Notes: generated by a model from the letters alone, not told the origin. Numbered from the stretch's first letter, positions 10,857 through 21,290 are shown. The stretch is 64,000 bases of DNA from Amorphophallus konjac (GCA_022559845.1 CM040117.1:142294732-142358731), one strand, 5' to 3'. Program-made: numbers and translations.

Positions 10857-11912
10857 TTTGTGAGCTTATGAATTTACTTCCCTATTTGCTTTGATGAACT
10901 TAAGTGCTATTCTTTAATTGGAGTTGATTTTAATTAAGCACTTATGATCATGTCATGATTTGGAATATTTCTGATTATCTTGAATTATGAGGACTAATGA
11001 GTTTTCAAGTGCAGAGGAATGCAGGTTTCAAGGCGTTCGGGTCACTCGTTGGAGTATCATCATTCTTTCTTGTATTTTATTCTTGTAAGCATTGTTACTA
11101 TATGGTATCTACGCTATTATAGCATATCAAGGACCTTGTGGTTCTAATGAACCTGGAATTTGAGTTCCCCTTCATCAAAAGCAGTGATAGTTCCAGGAGA
11201 GTCTTGATCACACGGAAAGGTCGTTGAGTCATTCAAGGTCTGGGACGATAGTTCCACTTTTTGAGTTGATGCGTGGACAAACGGGCTTCGGCTTAGTATC
11301 AGCTCAGAGATTTGGATTCTTGACCAAATCTAGATGGCTTAGCAATATTATCCTTGATTATTTTTTATTTTTAGTTTGTTTTAATTTTTCTTTTAGCCCA
11401 GCATGCATCATGTAGGACTTTGAGCTTCATGCTGAAATCTTCATATTATGGTAATAATGAAGGTCACTCATTCTTGATTGAGTTGATATGAGATATTCCA
11501 TTCCAAATTGAGTACTTTATTCTCTTTGAAGCCGCTCAGGCTAGTTCCTTGAAACTTTTCTTTTGCTGGATCTTTATCTCAATTCTCTTTATTTTTTTGC
11601 AAATCCACCTTGGTTGTAGCGCGTCCACATTGGCTGGTAACCGCTCTCCAATGGTGTCTCCCTATCGTGCCGCGCGCACATTTTACTTGTTTAGTTTAGT
11701 CTCCTTTATCCAACAAATCAATGCTTCCATGGAATCACCTAGAGCTGTTTCACTTTGAATCTTGGAAAGATTTTTCCGATGCTTAATGTCTGAGACGTGT
11801 CACATCACACCTTAGCATCTACTTATCAGTTCGTTCCACTTCATTTCGCTTGTTGCACTTTCACTCCATTTCGTCTCACTCCCTTGCAAAGCAGATACCA
11901 AGGCGGGGCAGC
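10857..11912. other. Non-coding spacer before the 3' LTR
   Basis: No supported gene. Short open frames here lack domains and codon structure. The last bases, 11899-11912, are purine-rich (CAAGGCGGGGCAGC) and probably form the polypurine tract that primes plus-strand synthesis, directly before TGTAGACACGCC. Confidence 0.55.
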
Positions 11913-13210
11913 TGTAGACACGCCAAAATTGAAGCTTTGTTGATTAAATCTCATGTCACTATGTTAACGCCCCAAAGTGAACTTCAATACATTCATAATA
12001 TGAAGTTTTTCTATTCTTATGTGTTTTTGGTTTGTTCTTGCATTTTCGTGATTCGCGACCTGAAGAGGGGCGTTATTTTTAAAGCGACCTTACCTAGGGC
12101 GTGTTCAAAAGAAAGGATGACCAAGTGTCAGGGCGTCAATTCCTGGTATTATCCGGTTTCAAAAATAAATTCTAATTACTGATTGGCGTCTTTCCTCAGG
12201 GCGTGTTTTCAAGTAACGTCTTTGTCTCAGGCGTTTTCTCATAATTTTCAAATAAAGAAAGTTTTATTGCCAAATTTAAATCCAGGAGTTGACGCCTTTG
12301 TTAGGGTCGTGTTTTTGAGTGACGTCTTGATGTAGGTCGTCAATTTAGAATTTGACGCCCTTTTGAAGGTCGTGTTTTATCCTTCAGAGTCGTGTTTGAG
12401 TATGCCTTTCCTGAACAGTTCCTTGCCTCCAATGGTCTCCTTGCTCGAATTGGAACTAGAGTCCTGCCTTCTTTTGATCATTGCCCGTTCTTATCTTCCC
12501 AAATTTGAGGTTATCTTGGATCTGGAACCCTATATAGGGATGTCTTGATCGACCTCGCGCGAGGTTAGCAGCAAGAGGCAGAGAGCAGAGAACACACAGG
12601 CGCACAGAGGCTCTCTTCATCTTCTTCCTGTACGATCTTTTAGAAGAGCTCTCTGCTTCCTCTTCTTCCTCCCGGCGGCATCAGCCTCAGTTCCCCTCTA
12701 CTGTCGTCAGGGACAGCAGGGTTTCTTTTGCTTTATCTATTTACGTTTTCCATCGGTCATCATCCACTATTTTCTTTTCTTGCATTAGTTTAGTATCATA
12801 TTTCTCCTCTCCCTAGTTCTTTAGGGGTTTTAAAACAAACAAAAAAAAAGGTGCGCATGTCATGTTTCTTTTTCATCATATGGTTTATTGGGATTGATAC
12901 TACATTCACTCGGCTGATCCATTTCCTTTTGCTTGTTTCTTTTGTCTTTGTGCAAGGGTAATCAACAAGGAAAACCCCCCTTCATCGGCCGGCCGATTGA
13001 AGGAGGAGGAAGGAATTCACAATCCATCCCGCATCCCAATTATCACCAGGTATTCGCGATCATTTGTTTTATTATTGAGGTAACCCCTCTGGCGATCACA
13101 CTCCTTTATAGCACCACGTGCTTTCTTTTGTTCTTATTGTCATCTCCACCCTTTTACATATCTCACATGAGTGGTTTGTTCCACATGTGTGGAGTTATCA
13201 CGATCCACAC
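11913..13210 (+). repeat. Probable 3' LTR of the Tat element, with palindrome cluster 5
   Basis: Begins TGTAGACACGCC after a purine tract. Such a TGTAGACAC start is usual for Tat-type LTRs. Palindromes of the same family as in the internal region start near 12054, 12083, 12118, 12185, 12215, 12291, 12321 and 12354, so internal region and LTR share the motif. TATATAGG at 12531-12538 is the likely promoter TATA box, followed by a pyrimidine-rich leader. The right end is not fixed: several CA dinucleotides near 13200-13212 are possible and the 5' LTR is outside the window. Confidence 0.55.
12531..12538 (+). promoter_or_regulatory. TATA box of the Tat 3' LTR
   Basis: TATATAGG preceded by CCC, about 620 bp into the LTR. 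Transcripts would begin near 12560, at the start of a CT-rich leader. Confidence 0.5.
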
Positions 13211-14027
13211 ACTGAACTAGAGTGCTCATAAAATTTGTAGCATGAAACATTGTTGAACATATCCCAATATCTGAATATTGATGCTAAAATCAAATTGCTA
13301 CAACCCTAGACAAAATCATATGACTTCATAATTACTTGATTTCAATACTAGTGCATGTAATTCTGAAAGAAGTCATTAAATTTGATTGTGTAAGAGAAAG
13401 GGAGATTAATCAAGATAAATATGAGGACTTGGTTCATTTTTATTAAACCATGGTTTTAGATATCAATATAGAATTTTATTGATAAACTCTGCATACATCA
13501 TGTTTAAACCATGCTGTTCAATAAAGCTCATTCATAAGCCCTTATAATGGAAGACTTTGAAAACTTATGTTTTGGATTTATGAGATTGATATCTCTTTGA
13601 AAATCTGACTGAATTTCTTGTGATTGGAGCTTCTTTGAAAATCTGCTACTTTGAAAATCTTCTGCTCAATATCATTGATTCATTGACCTGAACCTCTCTT
13701 GTTATCTATTTCATAAGATTTCGCTTATTGAGGGGGAGCTTCCATGTCATATGCATCATGCTGCATAGAAACTCTTAAAGGGGGAGATCTTGCATTCTGG
13801 TATCTACATCTGCATTCATACCTTCCCATGGTTCATCTTGATTATATCAAAGGGGGAGATTTTTTTTGTTTGTTTGCCTAAGGGGGAGAATTTTATTCAA
13901 TCATTGCATGCTGATCTGCTTTAACTTCTCAAACTACTTTCTTTTTGATGAAGTCAAAAGGGGAGAATCGTTTGTGTCATCAGAATCACTCACAGTGTAG
14001 TGTTGCCATCATCAAAAAGGGGGAGAT
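13211..14027 (+). mobile_element. 3' non-coding end of a Sirevirus-like Ty1/copia element (A) with six polypurine tracts
   Basis: No gene remains. AAGGGGGAG-like tracts occur near 13731, 13777, 13849, 13880, 13956 and 14014; the last is directly followed by the LTR. Multiplied PPTs upstream of the 3' LTR are an established hallmark of Sireviruses. The remaining element-A sequence between the Tat insertion and the first PPT (13220-13720) is AT-rich with no open frame of note. Confidence 0.75.
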
Positions 14028-14409
14028 TGTTGTGTCCCTGTGGTTTTGATGATTGGCTTTGATGTGAGTTAATCTTTTGAGGATTGATTTTGATGTGAGT
14101 TAATCACTGTGAGTCATCTGGCTATGTGAGTCATCATGCTGTTATTCAGTCATTTTCTGATCATAATGCAGTCTCTCATATGTTCAGTTAATTTGCTGTC
14201 CAGTCAGTTCATCAGATCATGAAGCATTGCATTATATGTTCAGTCATGTTATCTGCTGCATAAATCTTTCACATGCATTATTTGTTCAAGTGTAAACTCT
14301 GTCAGCATTGTCAGGACTGAAGTGGGTCGACCCCCCTTCTTAGATGGGTCGACCCCCCTAGACTATCAATGTCTGTACACTGCCAGCACACACATTCAAA
14401 ATCTCTTCA

Positions 14410-16255
14410 TGTGAAGTCAACACAACGACTGTTCATGCAAAGTCTAGACTTTTGATCAAGTTTGTACATTGGTCTTGGCATATGCATTCATAAAGTATAT
14501 ACACTCTTCGGTTGACTTCAACTGAAGTCTGTACATCGACATGCATTACATCAAGTGTGTACATTGCATAGCATGTTGCATCTAAGTCTATACATCACTG
14601 TTCATGCATTCACTGTCAAGTCTATACAGTGCTGGGTCTTCATGCATTAACTCCAAGTCTGTACTTCGCTCAAAGATTTCAAAGTCTATACAGCCACATC
14701 TCAAAGGCCAAGTCTATACATCACTGTGGTTGCTTGAAGTGAAGCATAGTCTATACACTCCTCAACTTTCCCTACGTTTGGCCAAGTCCATACACTCAAC
14801 TGCCTTGTCTTAATGAAGTCTGTACATTGGTTAAGACTTTTCAAAGTCTGTACAGCGTGTCACTCACGTTGGGAAGTCTATACATTGGCGTTGGTCATCC
14901 AAGTCTGTACATCGCTTGGCGTTCACCAAGTCTGTACATCCTACGCCAAGCTTTCCAAGTCTATACAGCCAAAGTCTGCACATCCTGTTTAGTTGAAGTC
15001 TGTACATCAGACTGTTTCATCAGCAAGTCTGTACATCGGACTGTGTCAAGTGAAGTCTGTACAGACATGGTGTTTGCATTCAAAGTCCATACATTGGACT
15101 GTAGCATGCACGAAGCTAAGTCCATACTTTGATGCACTGTAGATAGCCTGAGGTGAAGTCTGTACAGCCATTGCCTTCATATAGGAAGTCTGTACATCTT
15201 ACTACACTGTAGCTTTCACAAAACCAAGTCTATACATCGTGAAAGTCTATACACTCCTCTTGGCCTTAGCATCTGTTTTGAAGTCCATACATTGGTCTTC
15301 AGTTCAAGTCTGTATAATGCACTTAAAGGTAAAGTCTATACATTCTTCAGCTGGAACTGTGCAAGTCTGTACATCGTTGCTTGCCAAAGTATGTACATTG
15401 GCATCTATTCCTACATTGCACTTCCAAGTCTACACATTGGGTTCTTTACCTACGTTTAGCTTTGAAAGTCTACACATTGGTAGTTTTACCGACGTTGCCT
15501 TGCCAAAGTCTATACACTGTGTTTGTTCAAGTCTGTACAGACTTAGCCTCTTTCTAGTCTATACATCGACCAACTATATTTGGCAAGTCTACACATCGTG
15601 ATTTCATCATATCTATACAGCCTCTTCATTGAAAATCCACTCACTCAAGTCTATGCAATGCACAGTTGTTTTCTTGCATAAAGTCCATACACTGCACTTG
15701 GCTTGAGTTCTTCACACCAAGTATATACAGCTTGTGCTCGCAACAGTCAAGTCTACACATTGGTCAGTGGCAAGTCTGCACATTGGACTCTTTCTCAAAG
15801 TATATACAGCTTGCCTTGATTCAGAGTCTATTCATCGCTGTTGAGTTAAAGTATGTACATCCATTCCTTTAGCAAGTCTCGTGAAGTGTACACACTCGAT
15901 TGCCCTACTTTGCTTCATGTCTGTACAGTCTCTCCCTCAGCAAGTCTATACACTGGAGTCGTCAGCTGCAGGGACAGGATGTCTGTACATTGGGTGCTCA
16001 TGCATTGCTCTCATCGAAGTCTATACATCCAATAGGCTTGTTACAAGTATGTACATCGAGGACGCTTGAAGGCTTTCTGGTCTATACACTCTACACACTT
16101 GGTTAACTAATGCATTTAACTGCAAGTCTATACACTGAGCTTGCATGAAGATATCAAAGTCTATACACTCACTCAATGTTTACACTTGCTCATTTTCTGC
16201 TTATAAAGTCTATACACTGCATTTGACAGTACGAGTTATAAAGTCTATACACTGT
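14410..16255 (+). repeat. Array of ~59 copies of AAGTCTRTACAYYG in the U3 of LTR A
   Basis: The motif AAGTCTATACACTG and close variants recur every 20-45 bp, often 27-30 bp (starts near 14817, 14846, 14875, 14902, 14929, 14959). Variation is mostly transitions at fixed positions, AGT(C/A)(T/C)(A/G)(T/C)ACA, while the spacers between copies are unrelated to each other. I counted about 59 copies by eye. Chance peptides rich in SLYI, KSIH and KVYT in all frames are translations of this motif, not proteins. Copies stop about 150 bp before the TATA box. Confidence 0.9.
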
Positions 16256-16310
16256 CTTCAGTTGATTTTGTTAACCGACTGAACTCCCCATTTGTCTTAC
16301 AGGTGTCTAG

Positions 16311-16412
16311 CACGTGATCCAAGGAGCTGAGATGCTGACACGTGGCAGAGTCGATTGGGCGGGAGCTGTGGAGACCACACGCCCTAGCTACTACTGCTGC
16401 TGATATAAATAG
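16311..16412 (+). promoter_or_regulatory. LTR A core promoter with two G-boxes and TATA box
   Basis: CACGTG at 16311-16316, and within ACACGTGGC at 16339-16344 (the form of an ABA-response element), lie 60-100 bp upstream of TATAAATAG at 16404-16412. G-boxes are bound by plant bZIP and bHLH factors, so stress or ABA response is a reasonable inference. LTR C has three CACGTG in the equivalent place. Confidence 0.6.
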
Positions 16413-16797
16413 AAACCTTCGTCTTCAGATGAAGAAAGATCAAAGTAGAAGGACTGAAGCCTTGAGCAGAAGTAAGAAGAAATAGAAGAAGAGTGAGCCA
16501 GCAGAAGAAAAAGAGTTACAGAGAAGAACGAGAGAACAGCGTGAGAGAAAAGGAGAGCAGAGGAGAAAGAAAGAGAGATAGAGAAAGAGAGAGCTCGTGA
16601 AGAAGAGCAGAGAGAAGCTTCGTTATCTTCACTGGACTTTGGATCAAATCCAATCCAGTTGCTCCTGCGAGAGCTGCAGTTTATATTTCGTTTTCCAGCT
16701 TTCTGGTTGCTGAAGTTATTTTCATTTTGTGTTTCTTATTTTTCTTTTGTTTTTCTGATTACCTTTGTTCTTCCGATCCTCTGGACTGAGGTCGGGT

Positions 16798-17162
16798 TCC
16801 TCCTGTTGGTTCAGGAGGAAGGAGATCTGATCTCCGGGTTGCAAGTGATAGGTTGTCACTTGTGGGTTCCCTCTGGTTAGAGGAAGGGAGGCTTGTCCTC
16901 CGGTTCTGGGCTTGTGGGTCGCAAGTCCAGGGGTCCCTCCTGGTCTGGAGGAAGAGAGGTCTTCGACCTCTGGTTTCCAAGTGGCTGGGAGTCACTTAGA
17001 GTCTCCCTCCGGTTGGGAGGAAGAGGGGAGGCTGTTCCCCTGGTCAAGCTGTGTGGCAGCAAGTGTTTGCAGACTGAGTCTGCTTGTTTCTAGCGTTGGC
17101 TAGTGAAGCCTCACTCCGGTTGGGAATGAGGGGTGGATGTAGGTCTTGGTGACCGAACCACC
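16798..17162 (+). repeat. Chain of about 14 small hairpins in the transcribed leader of LTR A
   Basis: Consecutive inverted repeats: CCTCC/GGAGG 16799-16818; GGAGAT/ATCTCC 16821-16835; CAAGTGA/TCACTTG 16842-16862; CCTCT/AGAGG 16869-16883; GGAGG/CCTCC 16887-16901; CTTG/CAAG 16911-16924; CCTCC/GGAGG 16935-16950; AGAGGT/ACCTCT 16954-16971; AAGTG/CACTT near 16979-16996; CCTCC/GGGAGG near 17004-17020; GGGGA/TCCCC 17023-17041; CAGACT/AGTCTG near 17070-17081; CTAG/CTAG near 17090-17103; CTCA/TGAG near 17110-17130. They form repeating three-hairpin modules of about 70 bp. The last element, 17132-17162, has outer arms GGTGG/CCACC and inner arms GGTC/GACC. Confidence 0.8.
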
Positions 17163-17511
17163 TAAAAATCTACTGTGCAGTGGTTTTGCTTTGTGCATTT
17201 GTTCCCTGCCTTCTACCTCCCATTCACAGGTTGTGCATGCTTGGCTAGTTACATTATTTAGGGAGTTAACCTTGAGCATTATATTTTTGCTAGGTGTGAT
17301 TGGTTTGCTTAGTTCTATCTGCGTTTCTGGTTTGATCAGGTGGCTGCATTGTTGCAGTCCAACTGTTTGATCTATTGTTGTCTTATCATCTCATCTTGGA
17401 AAGCTCATTAGTTTTTATTCCACATTTCTGAGCTCTTGAGATTTAATTTGGGCATAATTTCAGAAGGGGATACATTTACCCCCCTCTGTATCTGGGCCTA
17501 GCACCCTAACA

Positions 17512-17977
17512 AGAGACTATGCGTCTCTGGTTTCCACGTGGCTGGGAGTCACTTGGGGTGTCCCTCCGGTTGGGGGAAGAGGGGAGGTTGTTCCCCTGGT
17601 CAAGCTGTTTGGCAGCATTTGCTGCAGACTGAGTCTGATGTGCTAGTGTTACTAGTGGAAGCCTCACTCCGGTTGGGAGTGAGGGGTGGACGTAGGTCTT
17701 TGGACCGAACCACCTAAAAAGCCTGGTGTTCTTTTGTGGTTTGTTTGCCTTATGTGTTCACTTCTCTACTGCGCTCACTAGATGTTTGTTTAGGATCGAG
17801 TGTGAGTTTATTCTATTGGACTGCTTTGCAATAGCTTCCTAAGTTTTCTCAGTTTATATCTGCATCCGCTTTTAATTCTGCACATCTAAGCGGTAGAACT
17901 TAAATTGGGTAAAATTCTTTGAAAGATCCATTCACCCCCCCTCTGGATCAGTGTTTATCTATCGCACCTTGCTAACA
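17512..17977 (+). repeat. LTR B, truncated 3' portion of a related LTR
   Basis: Begins in the middle of a hairpin module (GAGAC/GTCTC at 17514-17528) and repeats the 16966-17511 sequence of LTR A with differences, ending CTTGCTAACA. It carries the GGTGG/CCACC stem at 17685-17714. The simplest reading is that element A inserted into LTR B's hairpin region and that the rest of B lies left of the window. Confidence 0.75.
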
Positions 17978-18028
17978 CTTTAGCCATAGATCAAGATCAT
18001 CACCTTTGAAGATTGGCGGATGAGCCAT
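17978..18028 (-). pseudogene. Start of a copia gag (element C), cut off after 17 codons
   Basis: Minus-strand ATG at 18028 begins MAHPPIFKGDDLDLWLK, the usual opening of Ty1/copia gag proteins (a proline followed by F-G-D-W-K-type spacing). The frame is cut at 17978 by the end of LTR B. It lies about 175 bp inside the primer-binding site, as expected for the first ORF. Too short to be more than a remnant. Confidence 0.6.
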
Positions 18029-18203
18029 TACAACAGAGAGAAAGCAACGGCACACAAGACAATCGACAAGAATGCACAGCAAACAGATGAGCAAAGCTAG
18101 GCACTAAGATAGTGAAGCAAAACACCGAGCACCAGAAACCCACTCTGAAATGCACCACAGAAGATGCAGGATCTGCTGTAGATTGTTAGATCCTATGCAG
18201 AGC

Positions 18204-18220
18204 AACCCGCTCTGATACCA
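18204..18220 (-). other. Primer-binding site of element C (initiator Met tRNA)
   Basis: Minus strand TGGTATCAGAGCGGGTT, complementary to the 3' end of plant initiator-Met tRNA, two bases inside the LTR end CAACA. This fixes the left (inner) end of LTR C and its orientation. Confidence 0.85.
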
Positions 18221-18477
18221 ATTGTTGAGTCAGGTGCGACAGATTCAGAGGGGGGGTGAATGAATCTCCCCTTTAAAAATATAGCCTAATTAAAAACTTA
18301 AAGCACAGTTATGCGGAATTAAAAAGAGTTGCAGCTATATTTTGAGAATAATTAGGATCATCTCGGCAAGACAACTCAATAGAATTAGCCCTCACTCGAT
18401 TCTATGCAAACATCTAGTACGCAGCAATTAAATGAACATATAAGAAAATCAAACCACAAGGGACACCAGGATTTTTA

Positions 18478-18910
18478 GGTGGTTCGGTCTACAGACCTAC
18501 GTCCACCCCTCACTTCAAACCGGAGTGAGGCTTCCACTAGCAACGCTAGACAAGCAGACTCAGTCTGCAATAGATGCTGCCACACAGCTTGACCAGGGGA
18601 ACAACCTCCCCTCTTCCTCCCAACCGGAGGGAACCACTAGTGACACCAGTCACTAGCAAACCAGAGACGCAAGTCTCTCTTCCTCCAGACCAGGAGGGGA
18701 CCTACAAGTAGTAACGACTACCTGTAGCTGGAGACCCAAGTCTCCCTTCCTCTGAAGCCCAGAGGGAAGCGCAAGTGACACTAAGTCACCTGCAAACCAG
18801 AGGTCTCGGACCTCTCTTCCTCCACCAAGGAGGGAACCACTAATGACCCAAAGTCACCAGCAAACCGGAGAAACAAATCTCCCTTCTCCTGAGACCACAG
18901 GAGGAACCCG
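18478..18910 (-). repeat. Hairpin chain of LTR C, five triple-hairpin modules
   Basis: Same organisation as in LTR A with different stem sequences, read on the minus strand: CTCCTG/CAGGAG with GGAGA/TCTCC; CCTCC/GGAGG with AGAGGTC/GACCTCT; CCTCT/AGAGG with GGAGAC/GTCTCC; CCTCC/GGAGG with AGAGAC/GTCTCT; CCTCC/GGGAGG with GGGGA/TCCCC. Third-position stems vary too: AGTGAC/GTCACT, GGTGAC/GTCACT-like, and a CTACAGGTAGT/ACTACTTGTAG pairing. The terminal GGTGG/CCACC stem is at 18478-18507, with inner GGTCT/AGACC. Confidence 0.8.
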
Positions 18911-19286
18911 ATCCCCAACAAGGCAATCGGAAGAACAAGGTAAAAGGAAAACAATAAAAGATAAAAATCACAGTGACACAAAGCTGGAGAAATGAAAAGC
19001 ACAAAGACAGACTAGGTTGGATCTGATCCAAGGTCCAGTGAACAATGAAGCTCTCTTCTTCTTCACAACCTCTCTATCTCACTATCTCTCCTCTTTCTCT
19101 GCTCGAGCTCTCTAGCATTCTCTTTCTCTTCTTTCTCTTCTGCTCTTCTCTCTTTTTCTTCTCTCAGTGGATCGTGGCTCTCTGCTGCTTCTCCTTCTGT
19201 CTCCCTGTACAAACTTCACCTCTTGTTCGAGCTGCCTCCTTCTACTCACTATCTCACACGATCAGCCTTCTTCTGAGGAAGAAGAC

Positions 19287-19414
19287 ATATATATATAGCA
19301 GTAGCAGATTAGGGCGGTGTGTGCTCTCCATGATTCCTGCCCAAATGTTTCAGTCCACGTGGCAGCTTCTCAACATCTCGGATCACGTGCCAGATGCCAG
19401 CCTCGTATCACGTG
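19287..19414 (-). promoter_or_regulatory. LTR C core promoter: TATA run and three G-boxes
   Basis: TATATATATA at 19287-19297, with CACGTG at 19356, 19384 and 19409 on the upstream side (minus-strand sense). This parallels LTR A, which has two. Confidence 0.55.
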
Positions 19415-19542
19415 CCCAGACTCTGCAAGATTAATGAAGAGTTTCAGTCGATCAGCAGAAATAGCCCAGGCTATACATAGTTCAATTAAGCAGCAATGTA
19501 TATTCTTAGCAATGCAGTGTGTGGACTTGGACAGCTAGCCAC

Positions 19543-21290
19543 GAGTGTATAGACTTTGCCTAAGTGTTTATCCAAGAATGAGATGGCGCTGTATAGACAT
19601 GAACTAATGCAAGCAGTGTATAGACTTTGTGCCCCAAAGGCAATGTATAGACTTAGTGCTCTACATGCTACAGTGCTAATGTGTAGACTTGATCAATGCA
19701 TCTTGAATGTTTAGACTTGAAGAGCTAGCCAACGAGTGTATAGACTTGCTGGGTGACAACGAGCGTATAGACTTGCTGGGTGACAACGAGCGTATAGACT
19801 TGCTGAACAGCAGTAGAATGTATAGACTTGGTTGTGTGAGCTTGCAGTGTATAGACTTTGTGAGACGCAAAGGCTGTACAGACTTGACGAAATGCATGTG
19901 CTAGATAGTGTATAGACTAGACAATGCAAACGAGATGTTCAGACTTGCTATGAAGCAACCACAATGTACAGACTTTTGTTGAAGCAACCAGAATGTACAG
20001 ACTTAAAGTGTAGACAATGCAATGTATAGACTTTGATGAACATATGCAATGTATGAACTTAACGACGCAAGCGATGTATAGACTTTGGAACGCTTGAAGC
20101 ACAGACACACTTTAGTGTATAGACTTGATGATCATTCAGCAATGTGCAGACTTCGACAAAACACAATGTGCAGTAGTGTATAGACTTGAAGCACTAGATG
20201 CACGATGTACAGACTTCATTCATGCAAGGCTATGCATTGTATAGACTATGTGAATGCAGTGCAATGGCCTGTACAGACATCATAGTATGCACAATGCAGT
20301 GTATAGACTTTCCAATGTCTAGACTTGCAGATGTGAACGACACAATGTATAGACTTGGCCCCTTGAAGGATGTACAGACTTTACGAGCATAGTCTAGTGT
20401 ATAGACTTTGCGAAGCACAGTCCAATGTATAGACATTGTGAAGCACAGTCTAATGTATAGACTTGTAAGTTGAACTATATTGTATAGACTTCAGATTGTA
20501 TGGACTTGTGAACTTGAATGCAATGTAAAGACTTCATATAAGAAGGCAACCGCTGTACATACTTAGGCAATGTAAAGACTTGACAAGCTTGAACACAGCG
20601 ATGTGCAGACTTTTTGATGTATAGACTTATGAATGCAACGTAGGTAAAGGTCCCAATGTATAGACTTCACATGAAACAGTCCGATGTACAGACTTTGTCT
20701 GAAATAGTCGGATGTACAGACTTTGTCTGAAATAGTCGGATGTACAGACTTGAGTGAACGATGCATGAACAAGCCTAACCAATGTATAGACTTTGATGCA
20801 CAAACACACAATGCAATGTATAGACTTTAAAGTAGATGCCAAGCCCATGTACAGACTTGAAGAGACAACCAATGTATAGACTTCTCATTATGCATCCAGA
20901 CGAATGTACAGACTTGAGTTATGCAACTGAAGGCTATACAGACTTGCTATGAAGTGAGATGCAACGTGAGACGCTCGAATGTACAGACTTGCTGATTGTG
21001 TTAAGACACAGCATGAGACTCTCAGAAGGACTGCCCACTGTATAGACATTACCTTAGACATGCAGACACTGTGAATGTATAGACTTCACTATGTGTAGGC
21101 TTGTGAAGGCGAATGCAATGTACATACTCCAGACTGTGAAGGCTTTGTGAATGTAAATGCATTGTACAGACTTCACGTTATGCTTGAGACACTAAGGAAG
21201 ACAGACAATGTATGGACTTAGGCAATTAAGAGGCTTGCCAGTGTATGGACTTATGAGTGCAGCACAGACAGATGCAATGTATAGACATGG
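19543..21290 (-). repeat. Array of about 60 copies of the AAGTCTATACA motif in the U3 of LTR C
   Basis: On the plus strand it reads as CAATGTATAGACTT and variants. Spacing and variation are as in LTR A. A short local duplication is visible: the unit around 19745-19775 is repeated around 19776-19805. A second lies at 20690-20750, with two near-identical 30-bp units. Confidence 0.88.

Larger units (their letters stand above)
1..13210 (+). mobile_element. Tat/Ogre-lineage Ty3/gypsy LTR retrotransposon, 3' part
   Basis: Runs from mid-reverse transcriptase at the window edge to a probable 3' LTR. The lineage call rests on two RNase H domains in series (the normal Ty3/gypsy one, then an archaeal-type one) between RT and integrase, a hallmark of Tat-clade elements, and on integrase ending in a YLKKYYP-like tail. 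An ~8.7-kb non-pol stretch (3197-11912) follows, with two antisense PMD-type genes and many ~22-bp palindromes. The 3' LTR start is placed at 11913 from a purine-rich GGCGGGGCAGC followed by TGTAGACACGCC. The right edge is uncertain to within tens of bases; I place it near 13210 because Sirevirus-like sequence follows. Antisense extra ORFs are known in Tat-clade elements. An alternative is that 4.1-11.9 kb is a separate inserted element. Confidence 0.7.
14028..17511 (+). repeat. LTR A, Sirevirus-like, 3484 bp
   Basis: Starts TGTTGTGTCCCTGTGG after a PPT and ends CACCCTAACA. Its start matches the reverse complement of the outer end of LTR C (21576). Order: U3 with a large array of a 14-bp motif (14410-16255), G-boxes (16311, 16339), TATA (16404), GA-rich leader, a chain of hairpins (16798-17162), and U5 ending in a run of C (about 17478). 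The five bases after it, AGAGA, may be the target duplication; the other copy would lie outside the window. Confidence 0.8.

Noticed and set aside
4138..12375. Palindromes as bacterial-type terminators or as MITE ends
   Set aside because: No T-runs follow them, there are no target duplications, and their regular ~32-bp spacing does not fit independent insertions.
11850..13220. Short plus-strand frames of 60-110 codons
   Set aside because: They span the proposed LTR and its palindromes and show no protein-like features.
14604..16106. Several plus-strand open frames with repeating SLYI, KSIH and KVYT peptides (also minus strand 19676-20872)
   Set aside because: They are three-frame translations of the AAGTCTATACA motif array; frames overlap each other freely and the motif, not the codons, is conserved.
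14410..16255. CRISPR-like array (short repeat, ~15-bp variable spacer)
   Set aside because: Repeats are degenerate, spacing is irregular, it lies inside an LTR of a plant element and no cas genes exist here.
18204..18220. tRNA gene suggested by initiator-Met tRNA similarity here and at 31141, 55839 and 59752
   Set aside because: Only the 3' 12-17 bases are present, directly inside LTR ends; these are primer-binding sites.
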